Below the pieces are notes generated by a model. It saw nothing but the letters and a program-made list of their open reading frames with translations. It searched no databases and was not told the DNA's origin. Of a DNA stretch of 64,000 nt, positions 1 through 8,632 are shown in pieces (positions within the stretch are counted from its first letter, which is position 1; each line of letters opens with the position of its first letter). This DNA is from CAJCIW01 sp963833965 (lineage in GTDB: Bacteria; Chlamydiota; Chlamydiia; Chlamydiales; Rhabdochlamydiaceae): NCBI GenBank assembly GCA_963833965.1, contig CAWHZZ010000001.1, positions 868,001-932,000 on the forward strand, given 5' to 3'. Both the position numbers and the translations under genes were made by a program.

Positions 1-465
1 GTCGACGAGAATGGAAATAGTGAAAAGTTTGTGACTATGGGCGATGTGGCTGAAATCAGCCATAAGTTCAACGTCCACTGGGCAAAAGTTAATCACGTTG
101 GCGATGCAAAAGCTATCCGAATTGGGAATGAAATCGTCCACCTTCCTCAAAGATCGATCTCTATCTTATCTGAATATAAAGAGTCTCGCGCAAGTAAATT
201 GACCGAGGAAGACATCAAAGAATGGCAAGCGAATCGGCACAGAGAAGAACCTTGCAGAGAAATGACGATCACTAAGGATATGACTATTGCAAAAAAAAGA
301 GAGGTCGCAGCGAAAGGGAGCCGAGGCATTGGCAGCGAGCTGGCTGAGACGCGTCAATTGGATTGGTCAACGCGCCTTGTGAACAATACTGTTGTTGTCA
401 AAGACGACAAGCTACCTGAAAAACCAAAGACGACAAGCAACCTTAATCCCAACCAAACGTCTTAA
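1..465 (+). CDS. Hypothetical protein, 5'-truncated by the window edge
   Basis: The frame is open from base 1, so the true start lies upstream. A GTG at 31 and an ATG at 37 are internal possibilities. The visible 154 codons encode a charged protein with a Lys/Glu-rich middle and a polar Pro/Asn/Thr tail ending in NLNPNQTS. There is no signal peptide, membrane segment or motif I recognise. It converges on purB and shares a perfect bidirectional hairpin with it. The reading frame is credible because it stays open from the edge and ends just before that terminator. Function unknown. Confidence 0.55.
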   Translation, partial: VDENGNSEKFVTMGDVAEISHKFNVHWAKVNHVGDAKAIRIGNEIVHLPQRSISILSEYKESRASKLTEEDIKEWQANRHREEPCREMTITKDMTIAKKREVAAKGSRGIGSELAETRQLDWSTRLVNNTVVVKDDKLPEKPKTTSNLNPNQTS

Positions 466-472
466 ATCCCCT

Positions 473-506
473 CTATAGGGAATTGCCAAAAGGCAATTCC
501 CTATAG
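473..506. terminator. Bidirectional terminator between convergent genes
   Basis: A perfect 15-bp stem, CTATAGGGAATTGCC, pairs with GGCAATTCCCTATAG around an AAAA loop. It sits between the stop at 465 and purB, and its right arm includes the purB TAG stop (501-503). There is no long T tract, so termination would rest on stem strength. Confidence 0.7.
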
Positions 507-1937
507 CTTAATCTCAGCGACAAAAGTCGCAATCCCTACATATTTTTTTAAGACAGGTTGCACCTCTTCATTGAGGAACTCATGCGTCTGTTCGATTGCC
601 CTCCCGATGAAATGCTTGACTTCGCAGAGCTCTTGGATCTTTTTGTCAGTAAAGCCGATTTCTTTATCTTGAGCGATCCGCGCAAATAGGTCGTTTGTTC
701 CCCCCTCCTCTTTGATGCGACGGCTTGCCTCCAGGCTATGGATGCGGAGCCTTTCATGGATGCTCTGACGGTCTTTTCCGGTTTTCACAGCTTCCATTAA
801 GATCTGCTCGGTGGCAAGGAAGGGCAATTCGCTCTGAAGGTTGCGCTCGATGACCTTGGGATGGACGATGAGGCCGGCGGTGACATTGCATAATAAGTTT
901 AAGATGGCGTCGGTCGTCAAAAAAGCTTCAGGGAGGTACAGTCGTCGATTGGCGGAGTCGTCTAAGGTGCGCTCAAGCCATTGCGTCGCCTCGGTGTAAA
1001 GCGGATTTTCGTTTAGCGACATCAAAAAGCGGGCAAGGCCGCAGATCCGCTCGCTTCGCATCGGATTGCGTTTGTAGGGCATGGCGGAGGAGCCGACCTG
1101 TTTCTCGGCAAATGGCTCCTCGATTTCTTTCAGATGGGCGAGAAGCCGCAAATCGGTTGCCATTTTATGAGAGGAGGCAGCGAAACTGGAGAGAGTAGAA
1201 AGAATGCGAATGTCTTGTTTGCGCGAATACGTTTGCCCGGAGATGGAAAAAGCGCGGGCAAAACCCATTTCTTTGGTGACGAATTCCTCAAGCTTTTTCA
1301 CTTTATCGTGGTCGCCATCGAAGAGGGCGAGAAACGAGGCTTGGGTCCCGGTGGCGCCTTTGACACCCAAAAAGCGCTGCTCATCGAGGGTTCTTTCGAT
1401 GTCGGCCAAATCCATGAGCAGGTCTTGAAGCCAGAGGCAGGCCCGTTTGCCGACCGTTGTGGGCTGAGCAGGCTGAAAATGGGTATAGCTTAAAGTAGCC
1501 ATTGAGGCGTACTGCTGGGCAAAGGGATGCAGATTGCGGATTACTTGAACGATTTTATTTCTAATGACCCTCATCGCTTCGCGGACCTGGATCAGCTCAG
1601 CATTGTCCGTGACAAAACAAGAAGTCGCCCCTAAATGGATAATCCCTCGCGCTTCGGGGCAAAGGTCGCCAAAGGCATGGATGTGGGCCATCACGTCGTG
1701 TCGGAATTTTTTTTCATACTCTTCGGCGCGCGCAAGGTCGATATTTTCTAAGGCGTTCAACATCGCGTCGATCTGCCGGTCGGTGATGGAAAGGCCCATT
1801 TTTTTTTGCCCGACGGCGAGAGCGATCCACAATTCACGCCAGGTTATAAATTTGAAATGGGGAGAAAATAGATAGGACATTTCTTCGCTTGCATAGCGGC
1901 CGGAAAGCGGAGATTGGTATTGTTTCAAATCGGTCAT
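501..1937 (-). CDS. purB: Adenylosuccinate lyase
   Basis: Cleaves adenylosuccinate to AMP and fumarate (also SAICAR to AICAR in de novo purine synthesis). The 478-residue protein has the fumarase/aspartase superfamily signature GSSAMPYKRNPMRSERI in its middle, the THFQPAQPTT active-site histidine region and the HLGATSCFVTDN segment. Its length and motifs resemble the longer eukaryote-type PurB. The ATG overlaps the stop of the upstream pGP6-like gene by four bases (ATGA), so the two are probably translationally coupled. Chlamydiaceae lack most purine synthesis, so here the enzyme would most simply convert salvaged IMP to AMP; no purA is visible in the window. Cytoplasmic. Confidence 0.95.
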   Translation of the reverse strand: MTDLKQYQSPLSGRYASEEMSYLFSPHFKFITWRELWIALAVGQKKMGLSITDRQIDAMLNALENIDLARAEEYEKKFRHDVMAHIHAFGDLCPEARGIIHLGATSCFVTDNAELIQVREAMRVIRNKIVQVIRNLHPFAQQYASMATLSYTHFQPAQPTTVGKRACLWLQDLLMDLADIERTLDEQRFLGVKGATGTQASFLALFDGDHDKVKKLEEFVTKEMGFARAFSISGQTYSRKQDIRILSTLSSFAASSHKMATDLRLLAHLKEIEEPFAEKQVGSSAMPYKRNPMRSERICGLARFLMSLNENPLYTEATQWLERTLDDSANRRLYLPEAFLTTDAILNLLCNVTAGLIVHPKVIERNLQSELPFLATEQILMEAVKTGKDRQSIHERLRIHSLEASRRIKEEGGTNDLFARIAQDKEIGFTDKKIQELCEVKHFIGRAIEQTHEFLNEEVQPVLKKYVGIATFVAEIKL

Positions 1938-2677
1938 TTCGTCTCAATCAGCAATTGAAGTTCTTTGAAAATCCGGAGGATTTCTGATTTCTGTTTGGGG
2001 GTTGGAATAAAGGCGGAGGAAGAGAGTTGAGATTGTAGCCGCTTGAGTTGAGAAAGGGCCGCATGGCCTAAATCTTGAGCGCGGCGGTCGCTTTGTGCGA
2101 GGGGAAAAGTTTCGCGGATCAGTTTGAGAAGCTCTTGTTTGGGCTGGCCTTGGTAATTTTGAACGATTAATTGTTTTTGGGAGGATTCGGCTTTCCTGCT
2201 GGCTAGGCTGTAGACGGCTTGTCTTGGCATTTCATCGAGCTTGCCATGCAGCTTTTCGGGGAGCGCGCAGTACAATTCGTAATATTGAAGGAAGTTGTAA
2301 GGGGTTTGCCGGTTTCCATAGGCGGCGATGAGCCAGGCGCTAAAAGCGCCGTCGCGATATTTTTTAAGAATCTCTTGAGCCTTCTTGATCCGCTCTCCAT
2401 GTAAAATGACGGCTTGGTTGTTGATCGCCTTGACCTCGGCGGTGAGTGCGGAGAGCTGGAACAGGTCTTCGCCGATCTCCTGCTTTTCGTCTTTGTATTG
2501 CGCGAGTAGCGAAGAGATCGCTTCTTTCTCTTTTTCTGTCAAGGGGGTGACGCGGAACACTCCCGAGAAGCTCGACAAGTTGCCGCTCGAGGACATTTCG
2601 ACGAGGGTTGTCATCTTCGTGAATTTTTCGGTGGCCATTTTCAGGCGCTTGGCGAGCAGGGAATTGACTTTGACCAT
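1934..2677 (-). CDS. pGP6-D-like chlamydial protein (CT583-type)
   Basis: A 247-residue soluble protein. An N-terminal segment reading LSSFSGVFRVTPLTEKE, followed by a Gln/Lys-rich helical body, matches my memory of the chlamydial plasmid protein pGP6-D and its chromosomal paralogue CT583. Position supports this: thrS, parA and this gene lie in the same order as CT581-CT583. Biochemical role is unknown; pGP6-D is a plasmid virulence/maintenance protein. The start is ATG at 2677 without a clear ribosome site. A diverged inverted-repeat element (2697-2856) ends only about 20 bases upstream, so expression must either read through it from parA or start inside it. The 3' end overlaps purB by four bases. 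Confidence 0.7.
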   Translation of the reverse strand: MVKVNSLLAKRLKMATEKFTKMTTLVEMSSSGNLSSFSGVFRVTPLTEKEKEAISSLLAQYKDEKQEIGEDLFQLSALTAEVKAINNQAVILHGERIKKAQEILKKYRDGAFSAWLIAAYGNRQTPYNFLQYYELYCALPEKLHGKLDEMPRQAVYSLASRKAESSQKQLIVQNYQGQPKQELLKLIRETFPLAQSDRRAQDLGHAALSQLKRLQSQLSSSAFIPTPKQKSEILRIFKELQLLIETK

Positions 2678-2696
2678 AGTGTGTAAATCTGCTTTC

Positions 2697-2856
2697 GAGT
2701 GGATTCTCGGATTTTGTTAATCGCTTTTTGCGCCTTTTTCTTTAGGCTTTTCTTCGATCCCTTGGTCTAGTTAATTAACTATGTCCTTCGGGATCGAAGA
2801 AAAGCCTAAAGAAAAATCCATCAAAAATCAAAATAACACAATCCGTTAACCTACTC
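2697..2856. mobile_element. MITE family A, copy A1 (diverged ends)
   Basis: A 160-bp foldback whose core is nearly identical to copies A2 and A3: long arms containing CTTTAGGCTTTTCTTCGATC and its reverse complement, around a central TTAATTAA. The outer ends are diverged from A2/A3 but still resemble each other (GAGTGGATT on the left, GAGTAGGTT read inward from the right). No clean target duplication remains. It separates parA from the pGP6-like gene and its right end abuts the parA stop codon. Confidence 0.75.
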
Positions 2857-3608
2857 TACATTCGTTTCAATATTTCTTTTGTCAGCGCGAGATAATCTTC
2901 AGCGGCTCGAGCTTTGGGTGCTGTTTCGAAGATTGGCTTTCCATAAACAGAGGCTTCCGAGACACAGATATCGCGGCGGATTTTGGAGTCGAGGAGTTTG
3001 CCGGGAAAAGTTCCTTCGATCACTTCTAAAAAGGCGTCGTTGCTTTTGCCCCGCGGGTTCCAAAAAGAGAGGGAGACGCCGACGACATTGAAGGGATGGC
3101 GCTGGGAAATGCTCTGCATGAACTGCGACAAGCGCTGGAGTCCTTTGATGCTGTAAAATTCAGGAGTGGCGCACACAAGAGAGTGGTCGGCAGCAATTAA
3201 AGCTGACTCAGTTAGCCAGCAAAGCGAAGGTGGCGTGTCGACGATGATCATGTCGTATTTCAATGACTTTAAAATCTCTTTCAACCGCTCATGGGAATAG
3301 CGGTCGCCAGCTAAAGCTCCAGTGACCTCCACGCGCTCCAGCCATGTGTCCGCTGGGATCAGATCGAGATTTTTGACGGCGGTGGGGAGGATCACTTCTT
3401 GGATTTTTTTTTGCCCCTGCAGGACAGGGGCCATGCTGTCTTGAGCGTCGGGATCATAGCCTAACCCCGTCGTCAGATTCGCCTGGGCATCTAAGTCGAT
3501 CAGCAAGACTTTTTTCTTATGGAATTTCGCGAGCGCGGCGCCAAGGTGAAGCGAGGTTGAAGTCTTTGCTGTTCCTCCCTTAAAGCTGCTAACAGCGATT
3601 TTATGCAT
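2856..3608 (-). CDS. parA: ParA/MinD-family ATPase (CT582-type)
   Basis: A 250-residue Walker-type partition ATPase. The deviant Walker A motif KGGTAKT is at residues 10-16, the switch segment DLDAQANLTTGLG near residue 38, and the Walker B-type MIIVDTPPSLCWLT follows near residue 120. Such proteins bind DNA in their ATP form and move chromosome or plasmid cargo. The ATG at 3608 overlaps the end of thrS by eight bases and puts the P-loop at the very N-terminus as usual; a longer upstream frame inside thrS would add a basic non-family tail. Homologous to plasmid pGP5-D. Together with the next gene it forms a chromosomal counterpart of the plasmid pair. No ParB is nearby. Confidence 0.88.
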   Translation of the reverse strand: MHKIAVSSFKGGTAKTSTSLHLGAALAKFHKKKVLLIDLDAQANLTTGLGYDPDAQDSMAPVLQGQKKIQEVILPTAVKNLDLIPADTWLERVEVTGALAGDRYSHERLKEILKSLKYDMIIVDTPPSLCWLTESALIAADHSLVCATPEFYSIKGLQRLSQFMQSISQRHPFNVVGVSLSFWNPRGKSNDAFLEVIEGTFPGKLLDSKIRRDICVSEASVYGKPIFETAPKARAAEDYLALTKEILKRM

Positions 3609-5532
3609 TTGCTGTTTCCTCTTTCGAGTACGCGGGTAATAAGGCCTTTGTCTGGCGCTCTTTTTCAATCGCTTCGATGAAGCTCTTCACGTCCAACTCT
3701 CCGTGGACGACATTATCTCGCGTACGCAGATTTATGGTCCCATTCTCTTGTTCTTTGTCGCCAACTGTGAGCATGTAATTGTATTGCAGCAGCTGGGCGT
3801 TGCGGATCTTTTTATTGACAGACTCCGATGTGTCGTCGATATCGACCAAGAAGCCCGCTTTTTTGATTTCAGCGGCGAGCTGATGGGCATAATCGCGATG
3901 CCGGTCGGCCACTGTAATGATGCAAACTTGCCTTGGGCTGATCCAAAGGGGGAACTTGCCGGCGAAATGCTCGATCAAAATTCCCATAAAACGTTCGATG
4001 GAGCCAAAGAGCGCGCGATGAATCATTACTGGTCGTTTTAATTGTCCGTCGCTATCCATATATTCGAGTTGGAATTTTTCGGGAAGGGCCATGTCAAGCT
4101 GAATTGTCCCGCATTGCCAAGATCTTCCGAGGGTGTCTTTAATGTGTATATCTATTTTAGGTCCGTAAAAAGCGCCGTCGCCCTCGTTGATGCGGTAAGG
4201 TTGCCCCCATGCGTCGAGCGCGTCTTTCAGACCTGCTGTGGCCACTTCCCAGTCCTCATCGCTGCCGATGCTTTTTGCAGGGCGCGTCGACAATTCCAAT
4301 CGATAGGGAAGGCCGAATGTCGAATAGATCTCGTCGACAAGGCCGATCACGCTCATGATCTCGTGTTTGATGTCGGAGGGGCGCATGAAAACGTGGGCGT
4401 CATCTTGATGGAAACTGCGCACGCGGAACAGGCCGCTCAGCGCGCCGGATGCTTCATGCCGATGCACATGGCCAATCTCCGCGACGCGAAGTGGCAGTTC
4501 GCGGTAGCTGTGTGTGTGGGATTTGAAGAAAAGCATGCAGCCTGGGCAGTTCATCGGCTTGATCGCATAATGGCGATCTTCGATGCTGAAGGCGTACATG
4601 TTCTCGCGATAGTGGAACCAGTGTCCCGATGTTTCCCAAAGCGATTGACTCAAAATTTGCGGCGTTTTGATTTCAACATAACCCGCTTTTTCGTGAAGAG
4701 AGCGTAAGAAGTGAATCAAATGGTTCCAAACGATCATCCCCTTCGGATGGATGAAGGGCATGCCAGGCCCTTCTTCTTTGAGAGAAAAAAGATCGAGCTT
4801 GGGTCCGATGATCTTGTGGTCCCGCTTTTTTGCCTCTTCCAGAACGAAAAGATACTCTTTGAGAAGTTTGCGGTCGGGAAACGAGATGGCGTAGATGCGC
4901 GTGAGCATTTCGCGGTTCGAATCGCCTTTCCAATAGGCGCCGGAAGTTTTGAGAATTTTAAAGGCCTTGATTTTTCCTAAATTCGGCAGATGGGGGCCGC
5001 GGCAAAGATCGAAAAATTCCCCTTGAGAATAGGCGGAAATTTCATCGCCGTCTTTAAAGCCTTCGATGAGCTCTCGCTTATAGGGATTGTCTTTAAATTT
5101 TTCCAAGGCTTCCCGTTTGTCTTTCATCACATGGCGCTGCGATTTGTAATTTTCATCGAGGATCTTTTGAACTTCTTTCTCAATTTTTTCAAAATCTTCG
5201 TCAGTGATTGTAAGATCGGCAAAGTCGTAATAAAAACCCTGTTCAATCGGGGGGCCGATTGTCGGTTTGGCATTGGGATATAAGCGAAGCACCGCTTGCG
5301 CCAAGACGTGGGCGGAAGTGTGCCAGTAAATTTCTTTTCCAAGCGGGTCTTCAAAATGAATCAGCTCAACAACATCGCCATTGCTTAAAGTCGTAGAAAG
5401 ATCCCGCATCACACCGTTGATGTTTGCGGCGAGGGATTGGTCGGGGCCGCGCAAGTTGAGTTTTTCCGCAAGATCTTTTGCGGAATTCCCTTCGGGAAGT
5501 TCAATGTCTTGCTTGTTTGATTTAATGAGCAT
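3601..5532 (-). CDS. thrS: Threonyl-tRNA synthetase
   Basis: Charges tRNA-Thr. The 643-residue protein shows an N-terminal TGS domain (IELPEGNSAKDLAEKL), the editing domain (WHTSAHVLAQAV, then FFDLCRGPHLPNLGKI), the class II core with zinc ligand region MNCPGCMLFF, motif 2 within VHRHEASGALSGLFRVRSFH, motif 3 HRALFGSIERFMGILIEH, and a C-terminal anticodon-binding domain. The ATG at 5532 is preferred because AAAGGA lies about eight bases upstream and the TGS domain then begins normally; a longer frame from 5577 has no ribosome site. It is the first gene of the minus cluster and overlaps parA. Confidence 0.97.
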   Translation of the reverse strand: MLIKSNKQDIELPEGNSAKDLAEKLNLRGPDQSLAANINGVMRDLSTTLSNGDVVELIHFEDPLGKEIYWHTSAHVLAQAVLRLYPNAKPTIGPPIEQGFYYDFADLTITDEDFEKIEKEVQKILDENYKSQRHVMKDKREALEKFKDNPYKRELIEGFKDGDEISAYSQGEFFDLCRGPHLPNLGKIKAFKILKTSGAYWKGDSNREMLTRIYAISFPDRKLLKEYLFVLEEAKKRDHKIIGPKLDLFSLKEEGPGMPFIHPKGMIVWNHLIHFLRSLHEKAGYVEIKTPQILSQSLWETSGHWFHYRENMYAFSIEDRHYAIKPMNCPGCMLFFKSHTHSYRELPLRVAEIGHVHRHEASGALSGLFRVRSFHQDDAHVFMRPSDIKHEIMSVIGLVDEIYSTFGLPYRLELSTRPAKSIGSDEDWEVATAGLKDALDAWGQPYRINEGDGAFYGPKIDIHIKDTLGRSWQCGTIQLDMALPEKFQLEYMDSDGQLKRPVMIHRALFGSIERFMGILIEHFAGKFPLWISPRQVCIITVADRHRDYAHQLAAEIKKAGFLVDIDDTSESVNKKIRNAQLLQYNYMLTVGDKEQENGTINLRTRDNVVHGELDVKSFIEAIEKERQTKALLPAYSKEETANA

Positions 5533-5589
5533 AAGATATTCCTTTTTTTCTATTGATTGTAAATCATCGCTCTCCAAAATATAAAGGTA

Positions 5590-5674
5590 AAACTGGATTT
5601 AACCATTGCTCAGGATCGCTTTCTCGTCTATTTGATCCCAGGCTCGATTCCCTCCAAGGGTTAAAATCCAGTTT
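5590..5674. repeat. Short inverted-repeat element
   Basis: AAACTGGATTTAACC at 5590-5604 is matched in reverse complement by GGTTAAAATCCAGTTT at 5659-5674. It occupies most of the divergent intergenic space between thrS and the 960-residue gene. It could be a small foldback element or an RNA/operator structure; no other copy was found by eye. Confidence 0.5.
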
Positions 5675-5689
5675 AAAAAATCTTTAGAG

Positions 5690-8572
5690 ATGAACCTACA
5701 AGAAGCCTTCCCTTTAGACCCAAATTTTGAGTCAAATGTCTTTCTGCACTTGTTAGACGGGCAGCGGGAGCATTTTCTCGCATCGCTTTTCAATCTTCCA
5801 AGCGAAGCACATCTTTGCTTTCTCTTCGATCTTTCGGGGGTTCAGGAAAGCTTTCGCTTCAAGGCGCTCTCTCGGGCCCGGCGACTTTCGACAGCGCTTA
5901 TCGATGAGAAAGGCGAGGTGAGACAAGATCTTTTAAAAAAAATAATAGCCTCTCTGGAGCAAGAAGGGGGGCTGTTTTACCCTCGAGGCTATAACGATGA
6001 AGCGATTCGAGAGCATTTTTTAACGATCCTCCCTCTTTTCAAGCAGGAGAGTTTCCTCAAGCAACTGAAACGTTTTCAAAAACCGCTTTGTCACAAATGG
6101 GCGGAAAAACTGATTTTTGAAACGGTGGGCATTAGTACCAGCGCCCAAGCTCAACTCACGGATGCGCAAATACGAACGGCCATCCTCTGCGCATGTTTGA
6201 CTCCCCTTCGCCAAAACGTCGGTTCCTGTTTCGCGACGGCTCCGGCGATCGTCATTCAGCGGGAGCAAACTTTCCTCTTTCTGGACGATCTATACCAACT
6301 TCTGACGACAGGGAAGTTAAAGCGCACTTTTGGAGGAAAGGAATACGCAATCCCCATGAGCCCGAGCACGGGGATCGGCGATTTGAAAAAAAATTTAATC
6401 GCTGCCGACTTGAGATTGAAGCCCTCCCTTTGTCCCGGGCTTCTCGCCGCTATGCAAGTTTTAAGCGTTGTCGATCCGCGCAGCTCGATTGAGGCGCAGG
6501 GCGCCAAAGCGCAGGAGTTGATCCAAGCCCATTCCCTCGGAAAAAATCAGCTCAGCGCCGGAGATCTCATCCGTCAAATCTTGCTGGAAAAACTGCTCCT
6601 CACGGAAGAAGATATCGAAAGAGGAAGGGCTTTGGAGGTTGCCCAATTCAAAAGCGCTAAAATGATCATTGCCGCTCCCGATGCCAACGTCTTACGCAAG
6701 CTCGAACAGATCGAAGCATTCCGGCAAAAAGAAAAGGAAGCCAGATCGGCATTCAATGGAATATGCGATAATGCTTTGCTCAAATGCTGGGAATTCACCC
6801 TCGCTTCGTTTTCTGAAGTGAAGATGGAGTTTTCTCGCTGGAACCTCTATTCCAGTTTAGGCCTCGCTACGGAAGAGCCGGGAGGAATTGGGCAGCTCGT
6901 CTACCGTATGCTCGATGAGAAGATCAAAGAGATCAATAAAAAGATCGAAGAATATCAAAAACAGTATGAGGCCGCTTTTGACCAGGTGCGTGCGACGGAA
7001 ACTCTTTTGCGCAATGCGTCCTCCGAATCCGATGCGCGGCGCCTTCAGGCGGAATACCAAAGCCGGGCTTACCACATGAGGACATGCCTTGAAATGCGCG
7101 ACGCGGTCTATTCCAAAGGGTCGAATTATTCGAATCTGCTTTCCTTCCTCATCGAGCGGTACGATCAAAAATTTCCAGAATATTTTCAGGAAATCTACGA
7201 TGCCGAGATGCAGGACTTCTCGCCGGATTTGTACGACGACAGCCCCGCCGGTTTTAGGCTTGTTTATAAACACGGGCGGACAGACCCTTCTTTGTGGACA
7301 TTAATATACAATGCAGATGAATACATTGACGCCCTGCTCGATTTCTTCTCAGCGACGGAATCGCAGATCGCCTCCGAGTGCGATTGGGAAGGGGGAAGCC
7401 AAGAAATTTTAGAGATCACATCCGCCATCATCGCCCATCTAAAGAGCAAAGAATTTTTAGAGACGGCGCTGGGCCGTATGGCGAGGGCTCATCAAATGCC
7501 CAGCGTCCAGTCTCCTCTTCAAAAGCTTTCCCAGCTTGAAAAGAAGCCCTGGGCGTACACTTCAGGAGGGACGATGACGACCCTGCTGAAAACTTATTAT
7601 TGCCGCGAAAATGAATTCACTTCCGATGAGAAATGGGTGGAAAGCGAAAGCGAGCTTTTGATCTTCATCCTCGATACTTTGAAAAATCTTCCGCCAAAAA
7701 TCACGGATGATTTTTTGAAAAACCCACGCAAAGGGATGCTGATGGCTTCTCCTTCGCATGCTTTTGTGCTTCTTCCCGGGCAAGAATTCTTCCGCACGGG
7801 ATGGCAAGAAGAGATTTTCACCTACACTTGGGTGCGAGATGCTGTGTTTTTACCGAGCCAGAACTTTTACGCCGCGATGCGCCTAAGCGCAGAGGAGCAA
7901 TCTTTTTTACTCTCGAGATATTGCGAGCGGCTCTCTCCCCTTGTTGGCCACAATCTCGAACGCGCCTTTCGCTCCCACGAAAAAAAAATGACCATTCTCG
8001 AATGGCGCAAAAACACTGTCGAGGCGCTGATCAAGCAGATAAAACCGCAAAAGCCCGAACAGCAGCGGGCGCTTGCCGATAGCGTCGATTCTTTTTTGTA
8101 CGAGTGCCTGCCGATTGTCCCCGGTAAGCAGTGGAAAGCGCTTGCACGCCGCGTTCTTTCCGATCTGATTATGAATGAAAGCATAGAACAGGTATTTCAG
8201 CTTTTCCCCGATGTGCCTGCCTCATTGATGACCGCCAGCGAAATCCGGGAAGCCGCCAAAGGCTGCTATCTTCTTTCCCAAGGAAAGATTGCCCTGCCTT
8301 TCGATCTTCATGCCTACGTTGCCGCCCATGCGCGCTTTGCCGGCATCGCCGCGCCGTCTCCATTATTGCTTGCGGACACGAACTGGACGAATTTTTATTT
8401 CGGGTTCGTCGTCAACCCGGGCACTGGCCGTTTAGAACTTTGGCGCCTCGATCGGACAGCTTCGCAAGGAGTGCCGATGAGCCAATGGAAACATTGGCTA
8501 AATGGCGCCGACCGCAAAGCCTGGTCGATCTACACTCGACCTTACGAATATGTCATGGGTCCTGGGAAATAA
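5690..8572 (+). CDS. Large hypothetical protein, possible papain-like peptidase
   Basis: A 960-residue cytoplasmic-looking protein with no signal peptide or transmembrane segment. I do not recognise the family. Visible landmarks are RQNVGSCFATAPAI (Cys180, Gln175), a charged coiled-coil-like stretch around residues 410-455, GMLMASPSHAFVLLPG (His690), and LLADTNWTNFYFGF (Asp896, Asn898). The order Cys with preceding Gln, His followed by hydrophobics, then Asn-Trp is that of papain-clan peptidases, but spacing is much larger and Gln-Cys is one residue short. A catalytic role is therefore inference only. Monocistronic, divergent from thrS. ATG at 5690 gives a full frame. Confidence 0.6.
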   Translation: MNLQEAFPLDPNFESNVFLHLLDGQREHFLASLFNLPSEAHLCFLFDLSGVQESFRFKALSRARRLSTALIDEKGEVRQDLLKKIIASLEQEGGLFYPRGYNDEAIREHFLTILPLFKQESFLKQLKRFQKPLCHKWAEKLIFETVGISTSAQAQLTDAQIRTAILCACLTPLRQNVGSCFATAPAIVIQREQTFLFLDDLYQLLTTGKLKRTFGGKEYAIPMSPSTGIGDLKKNLIAADLRLKPSLCPGLLAAMQVLSVVDPRSSIEAQGAKAQELIQAHSLGKNQLSAGDLIRQILLEKLLLTEEDIERGRALEVAQFKSAKMIIAAPDANVLRKLEQIEAFRQKEKEARSAFNGICDNALLKCWEFTLASFSEVKMEFSRWNLYSSLGLATEEPGGIGQLVYRMLDEKIKEINKKIEEYQKQYEAAFDQVRATETLLRNASSESDARRLQAEYQSRAYHMRTCLEMRDAVYSKGSNYSNLLSFLIERYDQKFPEYFQEIYDAEMQDFSPDLYDDSPAGFRLVYKHGRTDPSLWTLIYNADEYIDALLDFFSATESQIASECDWEGGSQEILEITSAIIAHLKSKEFLETALGRMARAHQMPSVQSPLQKLSQLEKKPWAYTSGGTMTTLLKTYYCRENEFTSDEKWVESESELLIFILDTLKNLPPKITDDFLKNPRKGMLMASPSHAFVLLPGQEFFRTGWQEEIFTYTWVRDAVFLPSQNFYAAMRLSAEEQSFLLSRYCERLSPLVGHNLERAFRSHEKKMTILEWRKNTVEALIKQIKPQKPEQQRALADSVDSFLYECLPIVPGKQWKALARRVLSDLIMNESIEQVFQLFPDVPASLMTASEIREAAKGCYLLSQGKIALPFDLHAYVAAHARFAGIAAPSPLLLADTNWTNFYFGFVVNPGTGRLELWRLDRTASQGVPMSQWKHWLNGADRKAWSIYTRPYEYVMGPGK

Positions 8573-8632
8573 AAGTGGTGTTAAAAAAACAGCACCGACA
8601 TAATAGTTTTTTTAATTCGGGGCAGGTCATTT

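Noticed and set aside
4042..4707. A 221-codon open frame antisense to thrS
   Set aside because: It lies wholly within thrS on the other strand, in a phase kept open by codon bias, and encodes no recognisable family.
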